Below are positions 24,585 to 32,148 of a stretch of DNA of 64,000 nt, piece by piece. Numbering within the stretch: position 1 is the stretch's first letter; the number at the start of each line of letters is the position of its first letter. The translations under genes and the position numbers were made by a program. Below the pieces are notes generated by a model, which worked only from the letters and a program-made list of their open reading frames with translations, was not told where the DNA came from and did no database searches. This DNA is from Acidobacteriota bacterium (GTDB lineage: Bacteria; Acidobacteriota; Thermoanaerobaculia; Multivoradales; Multivoraceae). The stretch spans positions 1 through 64,000 of the forward strand of contig JAPOXA010000064.1 of NCBI GenBank assembly GCA_026707325.1. The letters are read 5' to 3'.

Positions 24585-26819
24585 ATGAGTTCGAACCATG
24601 TACCGGACGATGTGCGACTGGCCAGCATGGTGACGACTGCCGCGCTTCTGGTGTTCCTGACCGTCGGCGCCGCGCACGGTCAGTCCGGCCCCCTGATCGA
24701 ACCGGTCACCGACGCCGAACTGGCCGCCACGCCGGACGGGGACTGGCTGAGCTTCCGCGGCAACCTGTCCGCCTGGGCCTACAGCGAGCTTGACGCCGTG
24801 AACACCGAGACCGTCGGCCAGCTCGATTTCGCCTGGGCCGCGCCGATGGAGGACGGACCCAACGAGGCGACGCCCCTCGTTCGCGGCGGCATCGTCTACC
24901 TGCCGCAGACGGGCGACGTGATCCACGCCCTCGACGCGCGCACCGGCGACCTGATCTGGGAGTACCGCCGGGAGCACGACTACCTGGATCCGGAAGGGAC
25001 GGATCCCGCGCGGCGCTTCGGCCAGGGTCTGGGCCGGATCACCCGCAACATCGCGATCTGGCAGGACGGCCTGTTCATCGCCACGATGGACGCCTTCATC
25101 ATTCGCCTGGACGCGAACACCGGTGAACTGGTGTGGGAGACCAGGGTCGGCGACAGCCGCATCGCGCACTCCTCCGGGCCGATCATCGCCGACGGCAAGG
25201 TGATCAGCGGCCGCTCCTGCAACATGTCCGTCGCCGGCGGTTGCTACCTCACGGCGCACGACGCAGAGGACGGCCGCGAGCTGTGGCGCTTCCACACGAT
25301 CCCGCGGCCCGGCGAACCCGGCGACGAGACCTGGGGCGGCCTGCCGCTCGAGCGCCGGTTCCACGTCGGCGCCTGGCACGTCGGCTCCTACGACCCGGAC
25401 CTCGGACTCGTCTACTGGGGCACTTCGGTGCCGGCGCCGTCGCCGGAGGTCCTGCGCGGCAGCGGCGCCGGGTCACTCCTCTACTCGAACAGCACCCTCG
25501 CGCTCCGCGCCGACACCGGGGAGCTGGCCTGGTACTTCCAGCACCTGCCGCGGGACAACTGGGACCTCGACCACCCCTTCGAGCGCATCCTTGTCGACCT
25601 GGAGATGGAGCCGGACGAGGAGGCGACCTGGTCGGTCAACCCGACCCTCGAACGCGGCGACCGGCGGCGTGTGATGACCGGCTTCCCCGGCAAGACCGCC
25701 ATCTTCTGGACCCTGGACCGGGAGACCGGCGAGTTCCTGTGGGCGCGAGAGACGGTGTTCCAGAACGTGATCACCCACATCGACCCGCATACCGGCACCG
25801 TCACGGTCAACGAGGAGGTCATCCCGAAGGCACGGGACGAGGAGTACGGCGTCGTCTGCCCCGCCGCGAGCGGCGGCAAGGACTGGCCGACCGCGGCCTA
25901 CAGCCCGCTGACCGAGGCGGTCTACGCGCCGCTCCAGGACGTCTGCATGTCGCCGATCATCACCGGCACCGGCGAGGGGCCGCCCCAGGGTTACGGGATC
26001 GCCTTCAACATGCGGCTGGCGCCGAACAAGACGACGGTCGGACGCCTGGACGCGGTTTCCGCCCGCACCGGTGAATCCCTGTGGCGGTTCGAGGAGCCGG
26101 CAGGGATGATGTCGGTGATGACGACCGGCGGCGGACTCGTCTTCGCCGGCAACACGAACCGGCGCTTCCGGGCCTGGGACGCCGCGACCGGCGAGGTGCT
26201 CTGGCAGACAGTGCTTGGCGGACCGGTCAGCGGCTTCCCGGTCAGCTTCGCCGTCGACGGCGAGCAGTACGTCGCGGTGACCGCCGGCGGCGGCGACCTC
26301 CTGAGTGGTCTGTTCAACCGTCTCGGCAACTTGCGCGCGCGCTCGGGCGCCAACATGCTCTACGCCTTCAAGCTGTCCGACACCGCCGGCCGCGGCCCGA
26401 TCGAGCAGCCGATCGTCACGGCTGCGACCGCCGAGCCGCCGCCGATGATCATGATCGACGCTCCCCTGCTCGAGACGTCGGCGCCCTGCGCGACCTTCTC
26501 CACCGAGCAGGCCGAGCGCGGCGGCGCCCTCTACCTGGAACAGTGCGCCGAATGCCACGGACCGACGCTGCGCGGCGGCGCCCAGGGCGCGGCGCTCGCG
26601 GGCCGCAGCTTCATCAGCTACTGGCAGAACCGCGCCGCGAGCGGGCTCTACCGGACGATCCGCGAGACGATGCCCCAAGGCCGGGAGGGGACGATCGGCC
26701 CGTCGGCCTCAGCCGACCTGGTGGCCTTCCTGCTGAACGAGAACGGCGCCGGGGCCACCGGCGAACTCGGCTCCGACGTCGACACGCTAGACGGCCAGCG
26801 CACCTGCTTCCGGCAGTAA
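24585..26819 (+). CDS. PQQ-dependent alcohol dehydrogenase-type quinohemoprotein
   Basis: 744 residues: signal peptide (to about 33), eight-bladed PQQ propeller (motifs such as GDVIHALDARTGDLIWEYR, ANTGELVWETRVGD, AATGEVLWQTVLGG) and a C-terminal cytochrome c domain with heme motif CAECH at 654-658. It oxidises an alcohol or aldehyde in the periplasm and passes electrons through its own heme. The active-site loop reads RDNWDLDHPF: a catalytic-type Asp (327) followed two residues later by Asp329, the D-x-D pattern associated with lanthanide-dependent enzymes. The vicinal Cys-Cys pair of classical enzymes is not obvious (GGCYL instead). ATG 24585 has GGGGAG upstream. Its last 33 bp overlap the tail of the convergent ZIP gene. 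Confidence 0.9.
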   Translation: MSSNHVPDDVRLASMVTTAALLVFLTVGAAHGQSGPLIEPVTDAELAATPDGDWLSFRGNLSAWAYSELDAVNTETVGQLDFAWAAPMEDGPNEATPLVRGGIVYLPQTGDVIHALDARTGDLIWEYRREHDYLDPEGTDPARRFGQGLGRITRNIAIWQDGLFIATMDAFIIRLDANTGELVWETRVGDSRIAHSSGPIIADGKVISGRSCNMSVAGGCYLTAHDAEDGRELWRFHTIPRPGEPGDETWGGLPLERRFHVGAWHVGSYDPDLGLVYWGTSVPAPSPEVLRGSGAGSLLYSNSTLALRADTGELAWYFQHLPRDNWDLDHPFERILVDLEMEPDEEATWSVNPTLERGDRRRVMTGFPGKTAIFWTLDRETGEFLWARETVFQNVITHIDPHTGTVTVNEEVIPKARDEEYGVVCPAASGGKDWPTAAYSPLTEAVYAPLQDVCMSPIITGTGEGPPQGYGIAFNMRLAPNKTTVGRLDAVSARTGESLWRFEEPAGMMSVMTTGGGLVFAGNTNRRFRAWDAATGEVLWQTVLGGPVSGFPVSFAVDGEQYVAVTAGGGDLLSGLFNRLGNLRARSGANMLYAFKLSDTAGRGPIEQPIVTAATAEPPPMIMIDAPLLETSAPCATFSTEQAERGGALYLEQCAECHGPTLRGGAQGAALAGRSFISYWQNRAASGLYRTIRETMPQGREGTIGPSASADLVAFLLNENGAGATGELGSDVDTLDGQRTCFRQ

Positions 26820-27914
26820 CCCGACTCTCCCGGGCGGCCCGAGCACCGACGCGTGGTCCTCGTGATCATGGTCGTCATGATCCTCGTGCCCGGCTTCGTC
26901 CTCGTCCTGCCCGGCCTCGTCATGATCGTCATGGCCAGCCTCGTCGTGAGCATCGTCGTCACCATCCTCGTCATGCCCGGCATCCTCGTCATGCTCATGG
27001 TCGTCGTGCTGCCCACTCTCCTCGTGAGCGTGAGCGTGACCGTCGTCGCCGTGCGAGTGCCCGAGGTGGGAATGCTGATGCCAGAGGCCCATCACGGCCA
27101 TCGTTGAAATGCCGATCATCACCAGGGCGAACTTGAACGCCCGATCCCGGTCCTGTTCTGGCATCGGAACGTCGTCCTCGCCCATCAGGGAGCTCCGCAC
27201 GTAGTGGGCGATCCGGTCCCGCTCCCTCGACATCTCCGCGTCGAGCACGTCCATCACCGCCACGTAGATGAAGGTGCCGGCGGCGATCGCGTTGAAGCTC
27301 CCCTCGAAGATCAGGGCCGTCCTACCCTCGAACACCTGGCCCGCCACGGTGCCGAACACGATCCCGAGCGGCGTCATGACCGAGAACAGCCACAGCGTCT
27401 GCCACAGCTTCCGGTTGCCCGCGGAGTAGGCGGTCACGATCAGCGCGAACGCGGCCGACCCCTTGTGGAACAGGATGCCCAGCATGACGACCAGCGCGGC
27501 CGCGGCTTCGGGCTGAAGGCCAAGAGCCATCCCCGCGATGATCGAGTGGACGGACAGCACGATGAGCAGGACGAAGGCGTAGAAGGGCGGCCTCGTCCGC
27601 TCGTCTTCCCGGCCCAGCATCGAGTTGCGGCTCTCGAGGAAGACCCGGTCGACCAACAGCAGCAGACCGACTCCCAGCGCCGCGAGCAGGGGCGCCAGGG
27701 GATAGTCGACCAGCTTCCGTAGCGCTTCATCGGCTTCGGGCAGCAGGTGGACGAACCCGACACCGAGGAAGATCCCCCCTGCCAGCGCATTGCCCAGGGA
27801 GAGGTACCGTCGGCTGGCCTGCTGCTTCGCGACCAGAATGGGAATCATGCCGCCAACGATGGCGATTCCGAAGATCAACAGGCCGGCGATGATCTTGATG
27901 GCAAGCGGGGACAT
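26787..27914 (-). CDS. ZIP-family metal transporter with His/Asp-rich C-terminal tail
   Basis: 375 residues. About eight transmembrane helices are predicted, with ZIP metal-site motifs VLSVHSIIAGMALGLQ (helix IV) and LFHKGSAAFALIV (helix V), plus GVGFVHLLPEADEAL early on. The HS-x3-G and HKxxAF forms resemble the eukaryotic SLC39A1-3 branch more than bacterial ZupT (HNFPEG, HEIPEG). Residues about 278-375 are almost entirely His, Asp, Glu, Ala and Gly (HQHSHLGHSHGDDGHAHAHE and onward), a likely metal buffer. Imports Zn2+ or a related ion across the inner membrane (family knowledge). AGGAGG precedes the ATG. Confidence 0.88.
   Translation of the reverse strand: MSPLAIKIIAGLLIFGIAIVGGMIPILVAKQQASRRYLSLGNALAGGIFLGVGFVHLLPEADEALRKLVDYPLAPLLAALGVGLLLLVDRVFLESRNSMLGREDERTRPPFYAFVLLIVLSVHSIIAGMALGLQPEAAAALVVMLGILFHKGSAAFALIVTAYSAGNRKLWQTLWLFSVMTPLGIVFGTVAGQVFEGRTALIFEGSFNAIAAGTFIYVAVMDVLDAEMSRERDRIAHYVRSSLMGEDDVPMPEQDRDRAFKFALVMIGISTMAVMGLWHQHSHLGHSHGDDGHAHAHEESGQHDDHEHDEDAGHDEDGDDDAHDEAGHDDHDEAGQDEDEAGHEDHDDHDHEDHASVLGPPGRVGLLPEAGALAV
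26853..27068 (-). repeat. His/Asp codon repeat tract in ZIP gene
   Basis: Read leftward this is a long in-frame run of GAC/GAT, CAC/CAT, GAG and GCC codons (HDEDAGHDEDGDDDAHDEAG). It is compositionally like the tracts in the two TonB receptor genes, with more Ala/Gly spacers. Length changes in multiples of three would alter the number of metal ligands only. Confidence 0.75.
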
Positions 27915-27943
27915 GGAATGGCCTCCTTTGCCCTCTCAACCGC

Positions 27944-28654
27944 TCAGGACAACCCGGCTGACGCATCGTCGCCCTGAAGCGACGGCGGCAGCAACTCCGG
28001 CCTCGTGAAGAAGTTGGCCTGTGCCGCCCGGACGTAGGCGGGGCGCAGGTTCAGACGATCGCGATAGGCCGCAAGCCGCTCACCGATCGGCTCGCCGTAG
28101 GCAACCGCCCAGTCCAGGCAACTGCCGAGCAGGATGTCGACGCCCGTGAACCGGTCGCCGAGCAGGAACTCCCGCCCGTCGGCAAGCTCGAGTTCCGCCA
28201 CCGCCGACTGCTTGGCGAAGCCCTCGCTCGCGGCCCGAATCGCCGCCGGCGCCTCTCCGTAGAGGTAGGCGAGGTCGCGGTGCTTGCGGATCACGTAGAG
28301 CGTGTGGGCGTCGAGCTCCATCATCACGAAGAACGCCCACTGGTCGTACCGCGCACGCTCCTCCGTTCCCGCGGCCGGCATCAGGCCGAACGGCTCGCCG
28401 TAGGTCACGGCCAGGTAGTTCACGATCGCCGCGCTCTCGGCGAGCGTCAGCTCTCTGTCCTGCAGCAGCGGGATCTTCTGACGCGGATTGAGCTTCGTGA
28501 ACTCCTCCGTCTGGGTCTCGCCGGTCCGCGGACCGATCGGCCGGTGCTCGTAGTCGAGACCCAGTTCGTTGAGTGCCCAGTGAGCGCGCAGCGTCCGCGA
28601 CGTGCTGCAGCCCCAGAGCACCAGCGGTGGGACGTTGCTTCGCTCGTCTGCCAT
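27944..28654 (-). CDS. Glutathione S-transferase family protein
   Basis: 236 residues. The N-terminal thioredoxin-like domain has LWGCSTSRTLRAHWALNELG, FTKLNPRQKIPLLQD and ELTLAESAAIVNYLA, the usual GST glutathione-site phrases (cis-Pro in KIPLL and the ES motif). An all-helical C-terminal domain follows (RYDQWAFFVMMELDAHTLYVIRKH, FTGVDILLGSCLDWA). Probable cytosolic detoxification or isomerase role; substrate unknown. ATG 28654 is the first in-frame ATG; upstream TTG is possible. Divergent from the RHH-MNT gene. Confidence 0.85.
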   Translation of the reverse strand: MADERSNVPPLVLWGCSTSRTLRAHWALNELGLDYEHRPIGPRTGETQTEEFTKLNPRQKIPLLQDRELTLAESAAIVNYLAVTYGEPFGLMPAAGTEERARYDQWAFFVMMELDAHTLYVIRKHRDLAYLYGEAPAAIRAASEGFAKQSAVAELELADGREFLLGDRFTGVDILLGSCLDWAVAYGEPIGERLAAYRDRLNLRPAYVRAAQANFFTRPELLPPSLQGDDASAGLS

Positions 28655-28719
28655 CGGGCACAGCAAGAATGTCAGAAACGCGGGCGGCCTGGGTGTGGTA
28701 TCGCTATCTCGTTCTTCGT

Positions 28720-28743
28720 GATACTATCCGTCATCGGATGACG
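28720..28743 (+). promoter_or_regulatory. Palindromic operator/promoter overlapping the MNT antitoxin start
   Basis: GATA-C-TATC (28720-28728) lies directly before CGTCATC-G-GATGACG (28729-28743), a perfect 7-bp inverted repeat that includes the ATG at 28738. GATACTAT also resembles a -10 box about 11 nt before the ATG, implying a very short or absent leader. The RHH domain encoded here would be the natural autorepressor. Inference from symmetry and position. Confidence 0.45.
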
Positions 28744-29301
28744 ACATCTACCCCCACAGCGACGAAATCCGGCCGATTCCTCGTCCGAATGCCGCCCTCG
28801 CTGCACGCGGCGCTCGACGGAGCGGCACGGGCGGCCGGCGTGTCTCTCAACGAGTACTGCGTTCGCCGTCTCGCGTCGGCAGGAAGGGCCGACGGTGACG
28901 CCGCGACGCTTCTTTCCCGCGCTTCGTCCGTCACGGGCGACAGCTTGAAAGCGGTGCTCCTCCACGGCTCGTGGGCCCGCGGCGAGGCCACCGCGGCGTC
29001 CGATGTCGACGCGCTCGTCGTCGTCGACCGAAGCGTCCAACTCGACCGCGCGCTGTACCGTCTCTGGGATGCCGAGTCAATCTCGTGGCAGGGGCGCCCG
29101 GTCGATGCACACTTCATCCACGTGCCCAAGAAAGAGACCTTTAGCGGCCTCTGGGCCGAAGCGGCCATCGACGGCCAGGTGCTCTTCGACCGCGACGGTT
29201 CGGTCTCCGAGCATCTCCACCGCGTGCGCCGGGCGATAGCGGAAGGTCGGCTCGTGCGGCGGGTCGCCCAAGGCCAGCCCTACTGGACGGAGGCCACCTG
29301 A
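28738..29301 (+). CDS. MNT-type nucleotidyltransferase antitoxin with fused RHH domain
   Basis: 187 residues. The N-terminus (about 10-48) is a ribbon-helix-helix DNA-binding domain: GRFLVRMPPSLHAALDGAA then GVSLNEYCVRRLA. The rest is a minimal nucleotidyltransferase with the signature LLHGSWARGEATAASDVDAL (GS-x-ARG...SDxDxxV) near residues 80-99. In MNT/HEPN systems the nucleotidyltransferase AMPylates and silences the HEPN toxin; the HEPN gene follows with a 1-nt overlap (TGATG). Fusion of an RHH operator-binding domain to MNT is not the usual arrangement and would let one protein do both neutralisation and autoregulation. ATG 28738 lies inside a palindrome. Confidence 0.8.
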   Translation: MTTSTPTATKSGRFLVRMPPSLHAALDGAARAAGVSLNEYCVRRLASAGRADGDAATLLSRASSVTGDSLKAVLLHGSWARGEATAASDVDALVVVDRSVQLDRALYRLWDAESISWQGRPVDAHFIHVPKKETFSGLWAEAAIDGQVLFDRDGSVSEHLHRVRRAIAEGRLVRRVAQGQPYWTEAT

Positions 29302-29717
29302 TGCGCAACCCGGCCCTGGCGGCGGATCATCTTCGCCGCGCCCAGGCCAGACTTCGCGCTCTCGACGTGCTGTACGACGCGGAGAGCTGGGCCGATGTCG
29401 TCCGCGAGTCGCAGGAGGTCGTGGAGCTCGCCCTCAAGGGACTGCTGCACGCCGTCGGCGTCGACCCACCCAGGGTGCACGACGTGGCGGACGTCCTGGA
29501 GGCCGAACGCGGCCGTCTGCCGCCGGAAGTGGCAAACGACCTGGAGGGCCTCACAGCCGCCTCCAGGAGTCTGCGCCGTGACCGCGAACTTGCGTTCTAC
29601 GGTGCGCCGGACATCGTGCCGTCCGGCTTCTATTCGGAGGCGGATGCTTCGGGAGCGCGCCAGATGGCGCGGTTCGTAGTCGACCGGGCGGCGCCCTCGA
29701 CCCCGGGAGGCGGCTGA
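29301..29717 (+). CDS. HEPN-domain protein (putative toxin partner of MNT)
   Basis: 138 residues, all helical. The pattern HLRRAQARLRALDVLYD, WADVVRESQEVVELALKGLL, VDPPRVHDVADVLEAE and AASRSLRRDRELAFYGAPDI is typical of HEPN proteins of the MNT/HEPN type. The RNase motif R-x4-6-H of catalytic HEPN toxins is not evident (the only late basic cluster, RRDRELAFYG, lacks the His), so it may be catalytically altered or use another site. It is translationally coupled to the upstream antitoxin gene. Confidence 0.75.
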   Translation: MRNPALAADHLRRAQARLRALDVLYDAESWADVVRESQEVVELALKGLLHAVGVDPPRVHDVADVLEAERGRLPPEVANDLEGLTAASRSLRRDRELAFYGAPDIVPSGFYSEADASGARQMARFVVDRAAPSTPGGG

Positions 29718-29727
29718 CGCCGACCAG

Positions 29728-29937
29728 CTACCCCGACCTAGGCAACGACGCCGCCAACGAGACGGCCAGACAAACCATGGCGAGGACGTAGAAGGCGATC
29801 GTCACGACATCCGCCAGCACGGGCACGTCGACCGGGCCGGACAGGGATCGCCGGCAGGCGGCTATGGGCAGGCCCGCGCCGATCAGGCCGAGAACGATCC
29901 AGCGCGCCCACGTCAGTCGAGAGTTCGGTTCCGCCAT
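29728..29937 (-). CDS. Small two-helix membrane protein
   Basis: 69 residues with two hydrophobic helices: WARWIVLGLIGAGLPIAA (about 10-27) and TIAFYVLAMVCLAVSLAA (about 46-63). No family is recognised. It is convergent with the HEPN gene (10-nt gap) and divergent from PDLSG copy 3. No clear ribosome-binding site precedes the ATG, so gene status is less certain than for its neighbours. Confidence 0.5.
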   Translation of the reverse strand: MAEPNSRLTWARWIVLGLIGAGLPIAACRRSLSGPVDVPVLADVVTIAFYVLAMVCLAVSLAASLPRSG

Positions 29938-30036
29938 GGCGAGGGGAGGATGTCACAGATCGCGCGGTTTCGCAGCTTCTCGCACGGCTAACGCTAGACT
30001 GACCGACACGCCCAGCCAATCAGACGGGAGGTCGAG

Positions 30037-31179
30037 ATGCAGATCAGACGACGGAGGTCTTCGTTCTGGAGGGTCTGGGGCAGTACCCTGGTGTCGATCG
30101 GAGCCTTGGTGGTGATCGCCGCGGCCGCCGCGCTCATGATGTTCGCGGCCTCCGCCGCGGAGGCCCAGGAGATTCCGAGACGGCACGATGGTCGTCCCGA
30201 CCTCTCGGGCACCTACGACATCGCCACCCTGACGCCGGCCCAGCGGCCGGACCGGTTCGGCGACCGGCTCGAACTGACGCAGGAGGAGGCCAAAGCACTC
30301 GCCGCGCACTGGTCGACGAACTTCGACAAGGACCACGCGCCGAGTGACCCGAACCGCGAGGCTCCGCCCAAGGGCGGCACCGGCATCTACGCCCCCGAGT
30401 TCACCGGCGCGGCGGGCAAGGTCGGCGGTTACAACGCCTTCTTCGTCGACATCGGCACCGGCGCCTTCCAGCTCGACGGCAAGTACCGCACCTCGATCAT
30501 CACGGACCCGCCTGACGGCCGCTATCCGTCGCTCAGCGAGGCCGGGAAGGAAAGGAGTGAGCGGCTGGCTCCCTTCCGTCACGAGAACACGGGCACTGCC
30601 TGGTGGCTGGAACTTCCCGTCGGCCCGTACGACGATCACGAGCTACGGCCCCTGGCCGAGCGCTGCATCCTCACCCGCGGCGCCTCCGGGCCTCCATCCA
30701 TGCCCGGGATGTACAACAACCTGAAGACGATCGTGCAGACGGACACCCACGTGATGATCCTGATCGAGTGGATGCACGACGTACGGATCATCCGCCTCGA
30801 CTCCGAGCACCTGCCCGACACGATCCGCAAGTGGAGCGGCGACTCGATCGGCTGGTGGGAGGGGGACACCCTGGTCGTCGAGACGACGAACTTCCGGGAG
30901 ATCCCTGGCTCCGTCACCCGAGGTTCGCGCGACATGCGGGTGACCGAGCGGTTCAGCCGCATCGACGCCGAGAACCTGCGCTACGAGTTCACGGTCGAGG
31001 ATCCCGCCTACGAGACCGCGTGGAGCGGCGAGTACCCGTGGCCCGCGACCTCGCACAAGCTCTACGAGTACGCCTGTCACGAGGGGAACTACGCCTTCGG
31101 CAACATCATGCGCGGCGCGCGCCTGCTGGAGCGAGAGGCCATCGAACAGGGCACCTCGGGCGGCTCGACCGGAGACTGA
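30037..31179 (+). CDS. Secreted PDLSG-family protein, copy 3
   Basis: 380 residues with a long basic N-terminus before the signal helix (MQIRRRRSSFWRVWGSTLVS; cleavage near AEAQ). Family landmarks: RRHDGRPDLSGTYDIATLTPA, TGIYAPEFTGAAGKVGGYNA, YRTSIITDPPDGRYP, MYNNLKTIVQTDTHVMI, MHDVRIIRLDSEH, IGWWEGDTLVVETTNF, VTERFSRID and YEYACHEGNYAFGNIMRGAR. It is closest by eye to copy 1 (shared NREAPPxGGTGIYAPEFTGA). The DUF1295 gene begins 4 nt after its stop, so the two are co-transcribed. Function unknown; presumably periplasmic or surface. Confidence 0.85.
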   Translation: MQIRRRRSSFWRVWGSTLVSIGALVVIAAAAALMMFAASAAEAQEIPRRHDGRPDLSGTYDIATLTPAQRPDRFGDRLELTQEEAKALAAHWSTNFDKDHAPSDPNREAPPKGGTGIYAPEFTGAAGKVGGYNAFFVDIGTGAFQLDGKYRTSIITDPPDGRYPSLSEAGKERSERLAPFRHENTGTAWWLELPVGPYDDHELRPLAERCILTRGASGPPSMPGMYNNLKTIVQTDTHVMILIEWMHDVRIIRLDSEHLPDTIRKWSGDSIGWWEGDTLVVETTNFREIPGSVTRGSRDMRVTERFSRIDAENLRYEFTVEDPAYETAWSGEYPWPATSHKLYEYACHEGNYAFGNIMRGARLLEREAIEQGTSGGSTGD

Positions 31180-31183
31180 GCCC

Positions 31184-32023
31184 ATGCCGAACATCAACTT
31201 CATCCCCCATCCGCTCGTCGGCACGCCGATGGGCGCCGCGCTCGACTTGTACGTGATCCTGGCGATCCTGTGCTGGCTCAGCTCGGTCATCACCCGCGAG
31301 TACTCCTGGGTGGACCGCCTCTGGTCGATCTGCCCGCCCGTCTACTGCCTGATCGTGGCCTTCTCCACGGACTTCGAGTTCTCGCGAGTCAACGTGATGA
31401 CCCTCCTTGTGCTGCTCTGGGGGCTACGCCTCACCTTCAACTTCGCCCGCAAGGGGGGCTACTGGAAGGGCGGCGAGGACTACCGCTGGGCCACTGTCAG
31501 GGAGCGCTTCGGCCCCGTCGCCATCCAGGTCATGAACGCGACGTTCATCGCGCCCGGCCAGATGCTGCTGATCTGGTGGTTCACGTCGCCGGTCCACGCG
31601 GCCTGGGAGGCGGGGGACACGCCGCTGGGCGGACTCGACTTCGTGGCCGCCGGGCTGTTCCTTCTCCTCCTGATCGGCGAGACCGTCGCCGACGAGCAGA
31701 TGTGGGCCTTCCAGCAGGACAAGAAACGCCGGGTCGCGGCCGGCGAAGAGGTCGCGCAGCCCTTCCTGAACACTGGCCTCTACCGCTACAGCCGCCACCC
31801 GAACTACCTGTGCGAACTCGGCATGTGGTGGGTGTTCTACCTCTTCGCCGTCGCGGCCTCGGACCAGTGGCTGCACTGGACGGCGATCGGATTCGTGGGG
31901 CTGACGCTGCTGTTCATCGGGTCGATTCGGCTCGGGGAGTCCATCTCGGCCGCCAAGTACCCGAGCTACCGGGACTACCAGGCGTCTGTTCCCAGCCTGA
32001 TTCCGGGACTGCGGCTGCGATAG
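31184..32023 (+). CDS. DUF1295 family membrane protein (steroid 5-alpha-reductase-like)
   Basis: 279 residues with about seven transmembrane helices. It has the DUF1295 landmarks EYSWVDRLWSICP, LLVLLWGLRLTFNFARKGGY, GGEDYRWATVRERFG, NTGLYRYSRHPNYLCELGMWW and KYPSYRDYQASVPSLIP. The GLYRYSRHPNYL region is shared with isoprenylcysteine methyltransferases and steroid 5-alpha-reductases and binds a nucleotide cofactor (family knowledge). The substrate is unknown, likely a lipid or sterol-like double bond. Directly coupled to PDLSG copy 3. Confidence 0.88.
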   Translation: MPNINFIPHPLVGTPMGAALDLYVILAILCWLSSVITREYSWVDRLWSICPPVYCLIVAFSTDFEFSRVNVMTLLVLLWGLRLTFNFARKGGYWKGGEDYRWATVRERFGPVAIQVMNATFIAPGQMLLIWWFTSPVHAAWEAGDTPLGGLDFVAAGLFLLLLIGETVADEQMWAFQQDKKRRVAAGEEVAQPFLNTGLYRYSRHPNYLCELGMWWVFYLFAVAASDQWLHWTAIGFVGLTLLFIGSIRLGESISAAKYPSYRDYQASVPSLIPGLRLR

Positions 32024-32038
32024 CGCGGAAGCAGCACC

Positions 32039-32066
32039 GGAGGCCGGCGAGGGCGCCGGAGCACCC
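32039..32066. repeat. REP-like hairpin (degenerate copy)
   Basis: GCCGGCG-AGGG-CGCCGG followed by AGCACCC. It matches the REP-like units at 33489, 51395, 52959 and (reverse) 58302: a 6-7-bp GC stem, a purine tetraloop, and GCACC or GTACC after the stem. Confidence 0.6.
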
Positions 32067-32148
32067 GGATTCTGCCGCTCAAAGCTCGCATGGTTTCCGG
32101 TGGTACGCTCGCCGACGCCCAGCTCAACCCCGTAAGGAGGAACCTCGC

